In this document: in pieces, positions 6,115 to 11,169 of the stretch
How positions within the stretch are numbered: position 1 is the first letter of the stretch
Layout: each line of letters opens with the position of its first letter
NCBI GenBank assembly: GCA_028718405.1
Contig: JAQULV010000012.1
Span: 1 to 11,169, forward strand
Reading direction: 5' to 3'
Origin: Smithellaceae bacterium
GTDB taxonomy: Bacteria; Desulfobacterota; Syntrophia; Syntrophales; JAQULV01
DNA length: 11,169 nucleotides
The notes under the pieces: model-generated
Told to the model about the DNA's origin: nothing
The model's database searches: none
Seen by the model: only the letters and a program-made list of their open reading frames with translations
Position numbers and translations under genes: made by a program

Positions 6115-7590
6115 ATGCTTACGGTTGTCTATCCTTATAGCGAGCAGCCCTGGTTAGAAAAGACCGTCAGGCATTATACCGCCTCGCCTCAGGTTAAGAA
6201 GCTCCTTGTTGTTGGGAATGCGGATCGCTCCTTCCGTATCGATGGTGTCGAGATATTTAAGACGCCAGCGATGTCTTCATCGTACGTCCTAGCCGAAGTG
6301 ATTGATAGGGTCAGTACGGAATATGTGCTTTTGGTCTGTCCCGTCGCTCCTGTTGTCCCCTGCACGGGCTCTCTTGATCGATTGCTCTATATTGCATCTG
6401 CGGCTGATGTCGGGATCATATACGCTGATTATCGTGCCTATGCAAACGGTCGCGCGGAGGACCGTCATCTTATCCCCTATCAGGCGGGCAGTATTCGCGA
6501 TGACTTCGATTTCGGGCCGGTGCTTCTCTTTTCTACAGAAGCCTTGCGCCAGGCAAAGGGTCGGACCCAAGACAATGAGTTCCGGCGAGCTGGGCTTTAT
6601 GACTTGAGGCTTAAAGTGGCGACGCGCTATGCAGTCAAGCATGTTCCTGAAGTGTTATTTGAGGTCGAGGAAGAGCTTAAAGAAGATGGCACGGAAAAAA
6701 GAGAGCGCCATTTTGATTACGTAGATCCGGTGAATATCGCGGTCCAGAAAGAGATGGAGTCTGCGGCCACGAATCATTTGAAAAGGATAGGTGCTTATCT
6801 GCCGCCGATTTATAAGGAACTTGATGAACTAAAGACTTCTTTCCCGGTGGAACTGTCTGTGGTCATCCCCGTCTTGAATCGTCGTACGACCATCTCCGAT
6901 GCTATCAAGAGCGCTCTTTCGCAGAAGACAGACTTTAGTTTCAATATCATCATCGTCGACAACCATTCCACAGACGGCACAACAGACATAGTTGCCGACA
7001 TGGCCGCACGGCATGCCGCAGTTCATCATCTCGTACCGGAGAGCTTCTCGCTCCAGATCGGAGGATGCTGGAACGAGGCCATCCACTCTAAACTGTGCGG
7101 CCGTTACGCTGTGCAGTTAGATTCGGACGATCTTTATGCCGATCTGGACAGCCTGCGGAAAATGTATTCGTTTATCAGTAGCGACGATTACGCCATGGTA
7201 ATCGGTTCATACACATTGGTGGACGAAAACATGGCCATTATACCACCCGGGGTAATTGACCACCGGGAGTGGACTGATGAAAATGGCAGGAATAACGCTT
7301 TGCGGATCAACGGCTTGGGAGCACCACGCGCCTTCCGAACAGACCTCATCAGAAAGATCGGATTTCTCAATGTGAGTTACGGTGAGGATTACGCTGCAGC
7401 CCTTCGTATTTCTCGAGAGTATCGGATAGGAAGGATCTACGAAAGTGTCTACTTGTGTAAGCGGTGGCAGGGAAACACGGATGCTTCTCTGCCAAGAGAG
7501 AGAATAAATCGGAACAACCTTTTTAAAGATTGGGTGCGGACCCTTGAAATAGCCGAGCGTCAGAAGATCAATCAAGCAAACGACAGGTAA
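6115..7590 (+). CDS. GT2 glycosyltransferase with an extra degenerate N-terminal GT-like half
   Basis: The 491-residue protein has a clear GT2 (GT-A) domain from about 244: VVIPVLNR (249-256), VDNHSTDGT (281-289) for nucleotide binding, the metal-binding DSDD (336-339), GED (423-425) with the likely catalytic-base acid, and RWQGNTD (450-456). The first 240 residues resemble a divergent GT-A half (GIIYADY at 100-106, SIRDDFDFGPVLLFS at 126-140) but lack a canonical DxD. No membrane span is evident, so it is probably cytoplasmic. From memory, Bacteroidetes carry a very similar GT2 beside DUF4922 genes, and the next gene here has a DUF4922-like domain. Sugar donor and acceptor cannot be told. 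There is no evident ribosome site; it starts 4 bp after the upstream stop, so coupled translation is likely. Its stop overlaps the next start as TAATG. Confidence 0.9.
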   Translation: MLTVVYPYSEQPWLEKTVRHYTASPQVKKLLVVGNADRSFRIDGVEIFKTPAMSSSYVLAEVIDRVSTEYVLLVCPVAPVVPCTGSLDRLLYIASAADVGIIYADYRAYANGRAEDRHLIPYQAGSIRDDFDFGPVLLFSTEALRQAKGRTQDNEFRRAGLYDLRLKVATRYAVKHVPEVLFEVEEELKEDGTEKRERHFDYVDPVNIAVQKEMESAATNHLKRIGAYLPPIYKELDELKTSFPVELSVVIPVLNRRTTISDAIKSALSQKTDFSFNIIIVDNHSTDGTTDIVADMAARHAAVHHLVPESFSLQIGGCWNEAIHSKLCGRYAVQLDSDDLYADLDSLRKMYSFISSDDYAMVIGSYTLVDENMAIIPPGVIDHREWTDENGRNNALRINGLGAPRAFRTDLIRKIGFLNVSYGEDYAAALRISREYRIGRIYESVYLCKRWQGNTDASLPRERINRNNLFKDWVRTLEIAERQKINQANDR

Positions 7591-9092
7591 TGGAAATCAA
7601 TATTCGCCCTTGGGAAGAGAAGGACCTGGAGCAGGTGAGGGCCGTGATCTGGCAGTCATGGCTGTCAACCTACGTTCATTTCATACCGGAAGAGGACCTG
7701 AGCGATTTCTTTAACGAACACTATTCATCGCGAGCGATCCGCGAATTGCGCCGCATGCCGGGAGTATACGGTTATGTAGTTGAGGCGCTTGGCGGGACGA
7801 TAGTGGGCTATATAAGAACGAAGTATGACCGCGATAGCCGCCGTTATTATATATCTTCCCTTTATCTGCTTCCAGATTTTCAGGGCCAGGGATTGGGTGG
7901 CAGGCTACTGATTGCAGCGGAAGACCACGCCCGGACGATTCACGAAGTAAAAAGGGTATGGATCGGTGTCATGAGGAGCAATGAAAGGGCACTCACCTGG
8001 TACAGAAAACTGGGTTTCAAATTCACCTCCGAGGAACCTTTCCGGATGGGAAAAACAGTAATCCCGCATCTAATTGGTTATAGGGATATAGGTATTCTTG
8101 CGGTCGAGGCGATGAATTATTCATCTCTGTCCAGGAAGATGACTTTGTCGGCACGGGCTGCAGATTTGGTTCAAGAGCAGAGGCGGGTTTGGGAATTGTT
8201 GAAAAATGGCTTGGAGGCACTTGATGAATGTCGCAGGCGGACGGTAGAATGCAACAATTTTTCGGTCATACTGCAACACAACCCCGGCAGGATAAGCAAC
8301 GCCACGGCAAAGATCGACCTGGTCTCATTGGCGTCAAGACCGTGCCTCCTCTGTCAGGCTAATCTGCCTAAGGAGCAAAGGGGAATCGATCTGGAGGGTG
8401 ATTGTCAGATTCTGTGTAATCCGGCGCCGATATTCTATCCTCATTATACGATCTGCCACAGGAATCATATACCTCAATCCCTTGAGAGCCACATGGACAT
8501 TTTTCTGCAGCTGGCTGCTGACATGGGGCCAGATTATCTGCTCCTTTACAACGGTCCGACCTGTGGCGCGTCGATTCCGGACCATCTTCATTTCCAAGCG
8601 ATTCCCGCAGGTAGCCTTCCCGTTGAGGATGATATCAAGGGCGACGAAGGGAATATCGCAATTAAAGAAGGAAGGACGATTTTAAGAAACATTAGCCGTA
8701 AGGGGAGGGCGATACTCGTTGCCAGGGGTGATGAGAAACGGGATGTCAAAAAGATTGTTCAAGGAATCATCTTCGCGATGGAAAGCGAAGATCCTCAAAA
8801 AGGAGGTCGGATGTTAAATGCCTGTTGTCGGAAGAGAGATAATTTCTGGCAGCTTATCATTTTTCCAAGGGGCAAGCACCGACCGGATGCCTATTTTCGG
8901 AGCGACGAAAAGAGGGTGCTCGTGAGCCCCGGGGTAATCGATATGGGGGGTGTTATTGTTCTCCCCGACCAGAGGGATTTTGACAGACTGAAAGGCACAG
9001 ATGTGGAGGACATCTACCGCGAGGTGTCTATAGGCAACGAACATCTGGAAAGGATTATAACTCGGACGAAAAAAATCTTATCTGGGCGATAG
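7590..9092 (+). CDS. GNAT acetyltransferase fused to DUF4922-like (GalT/HIT-type) nucleotidyltransferase/phosphorylase domain
   Basis: One uninterrupted 500-residue frame holds two domains. Residues 1-167 are a GNAT N-acyltransferase: IRPWEEKDLEQVR at the start, the acetyl-CoA pyrophosphate loop QGQGLG at 98-103 after SSLYLLPDF, and the C-terminal NERALTWYRKLGFK (131-144). A linker (about 168-190) leads to a DUF4922-like domain. It has HNPGRISNATAKID (230-243), a possible zinc pair C252-x2-C255, PAPIFYPHYTI (278-288), and NGPTCGASIPDHLHFQA (321-337). H332-x-H334-x-Q336 matches the HxHxQ active site of the GalT/GDP-galactose phosphorylase branch, with H334 the predicted nucleophile. A nucleotidyl- or phosphoryl-transfer role on a sugar phosphate or nucleotide is inferred, with acetylation of an amino group by the GNAT half. 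It has a 1-bp overlap with the glycosyltransferase gene and no strong ribosome site of its own. Confidence 0.88.
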   Translation: MEINIRPWEEKDLEQVRAVIWQSWLSTYVHFIPEEDLSDFFNEHYSSRAIRELRRMPGVYGYVVEALGGTIVGYIRTKYDRDSRRYYISSLYLLPDFQGQGLGGRLLIAAEDHARTIHEVKRVWIGVMRSNERALTWYRKLGFKFTSEEPFRMGKTVIPHLIGYRDIGILAVEAMNYSSLSRKMTLSARAADLVQEQRRVWELLKNGLEALDECRRRTVECNNFSVILQHNPGRISNATAKIDLVSLASRPCLLCQANLPKEQRGIDLEGDCQILCNPAPIFYPHYTICHRNHIPQSLESHMDIFLQLAADMGPDYLLLYNGPTCGASIPDHLHFQAIPAGSLPVEDDIKGDEGNIAIKEGRTILRNISRKGRAILVARGDEKRDVKKIVQGIIFAMESEDPQKGGRMLNACCRKRDNFWQLIIFPRGKHRPDAYFRSDEKRVLVSPGVIDMGGVIVLPDQRDFDRLKGTDVEDIYREVSIGNEHLERIITRTKKILSGR

Positions 9093-9102
9093 GGTAGGAG
9101 AG

Positions 9103-9684
9103 ATGACGAAAATTATACTGGACAGTGAAATGAGTTTTTCCGATGCGGTTGCGCAGACAAGCGCACCATGGGAAGTGATAGAGACTCTTTCCCTTCTCTC
9201 CGTTGATTATTATTCTTTCGACGGTATGATCCACCGGGGACAATTGGTCCTGCATCGGGAACTTATTTCTGATGTCAGAGAAATTTTTTCTCGTGCCATT
9301 GCAATCAAATTTCCAATCGGTCAATGTGTCCCGATTGTCGCATACGGTTGGGATGACGAGACGTCTATGAAGGCCAACAACACCTCTGCATTCAACTATC
9401 GCCTTGTGGCGGGAACGAACCGACTCTCGCTTCATGCCTTGGGTAGGGCCATCGATATAAATCCCCTCTTAAATCCGGCAGTCTACGATGACGGACGGAT
9501 CAGTCCGGAAGGGGCTGTCTATGAAGCTGGCAGGAACGGAGTCCTGAGTCCCGATTATCCTCCGTGCCAAGATTTTTTGGGCTTGGGTTGGAGATGGGGA
9601 GCCGACCTGGACGGACTCAGGGATTACCATCATTTTTATAAGACGCCCTTAGGTAACAGCATTTATCCACTGTGCCGGGGATGA
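9103..9684 (+). CDS. M15-family (VanY/LD-carboxypeptidase-like) metallopeptidase without signal peptide
   Basis: The 193-residue protein carries the zinc-binding pattern of peptidase family M15. SLHALGRAIDINPLLNP (109-125) supplies H111 and D118, and GLGWRWGADLDGLRDYHHFY (160-179) supplies the last ligand, most likely H177. M15 enzymes cut D-Ala-D-Ala, D-Ala-D-Lac or L-Ala-D-Glu bonds in peptidoglycan stems. Unlike most, this one has no hydrophobic signal or lipobox, so it appears cytoplasmic and could trim recycled wall peptides or act on a precursor. The usual Glu after the final His-Phe is Tyr here (F178-Y179), which deserves caution about activity. The start at 9103 has AGGG about eight bases upstream; M10 is an alternative. 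It lies 10 bp after the GNAT-DUF4922 gene and ends the operon. Confidence 0.88.
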   Translation: MTKIILDSEMSFSDAVAQTSAPWEVIETLSLLSVDYYSFDGMIHRGQLVLHRELISDVREIFSRAIAIKFPIGQCVPIVAYGWDDETSMKANNTSAFNYRLVAGTNRLSLHALGRAIDINPLLNPAVYDDGRISPEGAVYEAGRNGVLSPDYPPCQDFLGLGWRWGADLDGLRDYHHFYKTPLGNSIYPLCRG

Positions 9685-9699
9685 AGATTCGGCGTTTTT
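9674..9699 (+). terminator. Possible weak intrinsic terminator after the four-gene operon
   Basis: GCCG (9674-9677) pairs with CGGC (9690-9693), extendable by one wobble pair, with a 12-base loop, followed by G and five T (9695-9699). The stem overlaps the peptidase stop codon. The stem is short, so this is a weak call. Confidence 0.35.
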
Positions 9700-9742
9700 A
9701 CAGGACCTTTGCTGCCTCCTTAGGATGGAATAGGGCCCTCTT

Positions 9743-9758
9743 TGTGAAACATATCATA
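9743..9758. promoter_or_regulatory. Upstream, imperfect CRP-type operator
   Basis: TGTGA (9743-9747), six bases, then TCATA (9754-9758) matches TGTGA-N6-TCACA at nine of ten arm positions. Its centre is 23 bp upstream of the perfect site, about two helical turns, so both would lie on the same face. Relative to the predicted transcription start near 9833 it centres near -82. Confidence 0.62.
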
Positions 9759-9765
9759 ATATAAA

Positions 9766-9781
9766 TGTGAAAATTCTCACA
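9766..9781. promoter_or_regulatory. Perfect CRP-type operator TGTGA-N6-TCACA
   Basis: TGTGAAAATTCTCACA has both arms identical to the CRP consensus with the correct 6-bp spacer. Flanking AAA and TAA extend the 22-bp consensus. The centre is 9773.5, about 60 bp before the predicted start near 9833, the classical class I activation distance. The regulator encoded at 10047 has a CRP-like recognition helix (RESVNK), so autoregulation is likely. Confidence 0.88.
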
Positions 9782-9799
9782 TAAAGTCGTCTAAATGTC

Positions 9800-9826
9800 T
9801 TGCTGGAAAGAAAAATTTTGTATAAA
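9800..9826 (+). promoter_or_regulatory. Probable promoter for the riboswitch/CRP-family transcript
   Basis: TTGCTG (9800-9805) and TATAAA (9821-9826) are separated by 15 bp, shorter than optimal, which would fit a promoter needing an activator. Initiation would fall near 9833, right at the 5' edge of the aptamer. The -10 area, TTGTATAAA, resembles one at 10878-10886 ahead of the next gene. Confidence 0.55.
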
Positions 9827-9830
9827 CACT

Positions 9831-9915
9831 ATCCGACCGGAAAAAGCCAAACCCTCTGCGAAGGGGGGACGGAAAGCCACGGATCTCCCGTAAGATCGCC
9901 GAGCCGCCGAAAGTC
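9831..9915 (+). promoter_or_regulatory. c-di-GMP-I (GEMM-I) riboswitch aptamer
   Basis: The core fits the GEMM-I architecture base by base. A G (9846) precedes CC (9847-9848), AAA (9849-9851), a six-pair stem 9852-9857/9862-9867 capped by the GNRA loop GCGA, then GAC (9868-9870), GG (9871-9872) and AAAGCC (9873-9878). In the usual sequence the GC/GC pairs flank these loops (GCAAACC ... GGGACGC). Here the outer pair is C-G instead of G-C, a compensatory change that keeps the helix. A second hairpin pairs 9882-9886 with 9893-9897, shorter than typical. The closing GCCGAGCCGCCGA (9898-9910) resembles the conserved 3' strand. The G at the position equivalent to Vc2 G20 favours c-di-GMP over 3',3'-cGAMP, which prefers A there. 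It lies in the leader of the CRP-family gene. Confidence 0.87.
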
Positions 9916-10046
9916 TGAAAAATAATCAACGATCACACAATCTAGATGAATAACTGGCCTCAACACAGAGGGCTGATTTACCGTGTTCGAGCAAGATATT
10001 TTAAAATGTCCATTTGCGGCTTACAAGAGAGGTGTGGAGAGTAGAC
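9916..10046 (+). other. Leader between aptamer and CRP-family start (expression platform)
   Basis: These 131 bases follow the aptamer and hold no gene. No strong hairpin with a T tract was seen, so control by transcription termination is not obvious. CTCAACAC (9959-9966) can pair with GTGTGGAG (10032-10039), which includes the ribosome site, at seven of eight positions. Translational control by hiding the ribosome site is therefore possible. CCTC (9958-9961) can instead pair with GAGG nearby (9968-9971), giving two competing folds. Confidence 0.4.
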
Positions 10047-10736
10047 ATGGGGAGACCAGAGATATTCTTAAAAAACGTCCCTCTTTTTTGTGATCTTTCG
10101 GTGACTGATATAAGGCGGATTGCCGAACTGGTCGAGCCGCAGTTTATAAGAAAAGGGGAAGTCCTTTTTCGCCGTGGGGAAGAGGGAACGGCATTTTACA
10201 TCATCGTGACAGGAAAAATAAAAATCGTTCGCCAATCTTCGCTGGGCGAGGAAGTCGTGCTAGCCATCCTTAAAAATGGCGATTTTCTAGGGGAAATGTC
10301 GCTTTTGGACGGCCTTCCGCGATCTGCAGATGCGGTAGCCCTGGAAGAAACCAACCTTTACGTGCTCAGCCGAACAGAATTCTTTTCATTCGTGATTAAC
10401 AATGAAAGCGCCATAAAATCAATATTATCGTCCCTCTCTGTTCGGCTGCGCAAGGCTGATGATTTTCTCGAGGACAGTTCATTCTTGAACCTTTCCTCGC
10501 GACTGCTTAAAAGGATCGTTGATCTCGCGGAACTGTATTGTCAGGACGAAGTAAAAAAGGGCAGGGTATCATTCTCGATGACGCAAAGTGAGATTGCGAG
10601 CATGATCGGGGCAACACGCGAGAGCGTTAACAAGGAATTCAGAAACCTGCGTGAGAAGGGACTGCTGAGTACGGCCGGAAAAACCATAACTGTACACGAT
10701 ATAGATAAGATCAAGAAATTAGTTAGAAAAGGATAG
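10047..10736 (+). CDS. CRP/FNR-family transcriptional regulator
   Basis: The 229-residue protein has a cyclic-nucleotide-binding beta-roll (about 7-118), a dimerisation helix (about 119-145) and a C-terminal winged helix-turn-helix (about 150-226). In the phosphate-binding cassette, GEMSLLDGLPRSA (82-94) keeps the Glu, Arg and Ser (E83, R92, S93) that contact cAMP in CRP, so a cNMP ligand is plausible. The recognition helix GATRESVNKEF (188-198) keeps the Arg-Glu pair of CRP, with Lys at the second Arg position. This predicts binding to TGTGA-type sites, two of which lie upstream. There is no N-terminal cysteine cluster, so it is not an FNR iron-sulfur sensor. The ATG at 10047 has GGAG eight bases upstream and places the roll at the usual distance. 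The gene follows a c-di-GMP riboswitch leader. Confidence 0.95.
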   Translation: MGRPEIFLKNVPLFCDLSVTDIRRIAELVEPQFIRKGEVLFRRGEEGTAFYIIVTGKIKIVRQSSLGEEVVLAILKNGDFLGEMSLLDGLPRSADAVALEETNLYVLSRTEFFSFVINNESAIKSILSSLSVRLRKADDFLEDSSFLNLSSRLLKRIVDLAELYCQDEVKKGRVSFSMTQSEIASMIGATRESVNKEFRNLREKGLLSTAGKTITVHDIDKIKKLVRKG

Positions 10737-11002
10737 CAAGCTAGCGTAATAGCTGAATATCGTGCGACAATGTATCGGCAGTATCTCAATGATCGACCTC
10801 GACTACTGGAGGAAAAAATTATAAGTAAAAAGCGTTATTTCAACATTATGCTTGATTGGCTTAATCAATTTTGGTAAATGTATAAATCTAAACGAAACTG
10901 CGGTGCATCCAGAATGGAAGGCAAAGACGCATAAGGCCTGAATTTTTAGAAGATCAGTGCTTGTGCATCACAGGAAAACCTTTCAGATCTTGAGGGGGCG
11001 GA
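10737..11002. other. Non-coding spacer and leader before a secreted-protein gene
   Basis: No confident gene was found in these 266 bp. The stretch holds an AT-rich inverted repeat (10852-10868), a TGTATAAA motif (10879-10886) that may be a -10 element, and a potentially folded leader (10899-10931 and beyond). The leader does not match the GEMM-I consensus. The first part stays open in the frame of the preceding regulator up to 10877, with a 35-codon ATG frame at 10770-10877 that has no ribosome site and was not called. Confidence 0.5.
10852..10868. repeat. Inverted repeat TTGATT-N5-AATCAA
   Basis: A perfect six-base dyad with a five-base spacer lies 116 bp after the regulator stop and is followed by TTTTGG. 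As RNA it is an AU-rich hairpin with a short U run, at best a weak terminator. As DNA its TTGAT and ATCAA arms look FNR-like, but the spacing is seven rather than four bases. It overlaps where a -35 element for the next gene would be. Confidence 0.45.
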
Positions 11003-11169
11003 ATGAAAAAGAGATCAAATTTAATTTGTTTGGTAGTAGGAACCTTCCTGATATCAATATTGGTTCCAATGAACAGCATGGCAGCAACAGGCAAAGGCGT
11101 AGCGGGTGCCCTTTCGGGCCTGACCAGCGGTCTTTCCTCTGCACTTTCGGGAGGGGGGAGCGGGGGTCT
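11003..11169 (+). CDS. Secreted glycine/serine-rich protein, N-terminal part only
   Basis: The frame begins MKKRSNLICLVVGTFLISIL, a classic Sec signal peptide, with likely cleavage after about residue 27-28 (NSMAA). The mature start is low-complexity: TGKGVAGALSGLTSGLSSAL followed by a Gly-Ser run to the window edge at residue 55. A strong purine-rich ribosome site (GAGGGGG) lies just upstream. The protein is probably exported to the periplasm or cell surface, but the family cannot be told from this fragment. It lies downstream of a CRP-family/c-di-GMP riboswitch unit and has its own structured leader, so regulation with a surface or biofilm programme is a reasonable guess only. Confidence 0.75.
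   Translation, partial: MKKRSNLICLVVGTFLISILVPMNSMAATGKGVAGALSGLTSGLSSALSGGGSGG

Noticed and set aside
6289..7575. Minus-strand open frames opposite the glycosyltransferase
   Set aside because: No domain, ribosome site or neighbour support; the GT2 frame explains the region.
10899..10940. A second GEMM-I riboswitch before the secreted-protein gene
   Set aside because: GACGC is present, but the AAACC/GNRA arrangement and the 3' closing strand are missing, so the class cannot be supported.
10957..10972. A CRP-type site around TCACA at 10968-10972
   Set aside because: The opposite arm at the required six-base spacing reads GTGCT, which does not match TGTGA.

Overview
The window reads like chromosomal DNA of a Gram-negative, probably a Deltaproteobacterium (Desulfobacterota). 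This is inferred from paired Slp-type outer-membrane lipoproteins, a ClpS/ClpA/Aat N-degron cluster, a GEMM-I riboswitch in front of a CRP-family gene, and moderate base composition. No transposase, integrase, CRISPR array, tRNA or rRNA was seen.

Left end (1-1147, plus strand): the tail of a sugar-phosphate nucleotidyltransferase overlaps the start of an AmgK-like sugar kinase. This resembles the MurU/AmgK pair that salvages cell-wall amino sugars. The kinase ends tail-to-tail with, and overlaps by 33 bp, the next leftward operon.

Centre left (1115-5507, minus strand): two tandem Slp-family lipoprotein genes with a 4-bp overlap lie upstream of a compact clpS-clpA-aat operon. That operon has its own exact-consensus sigma70 promoter (TTGACA, 17 bp, TATAAT). 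Aat makes N-terminal degrons, ClpS recognises them, and ClpA unfolds the substrates for ClpP.

Centre right (5613-9684, plus strand): a tightly packed four-gene operon encodes a small cysteine-rich membrane protein, a two-part GT2 glycosyltransferase, a GNAT acetyltransferase fused to a DUF4922-like (GalT/HIT-type, HxHxQ) domain, and an M15-type peptidase with no signal peptide. The set points to assembly or turnover of a glycan or wall polymer. Its product is unknown, and it is the best candidate here for an undescribed pathway.

Right end (9685-11169, plus strand): a 362-bp regulatory region precedes a CRP-family regulator. It carries two CRP-type operators 23 bp apart, one a perfect TGTGA-N6-TCACA. 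A promoter and a well-formed c-di-GMP-I (GEMM-I) riboswitch aptamer follow. The regulator's recognition helix is CRP-like, so it may control its own gene, and the gene would then respond to both a cNMP-type signal and c-di-GMP. A structured 266-bp spacer leads into the start of a secreted glycine-rich protein cut by the window edge.
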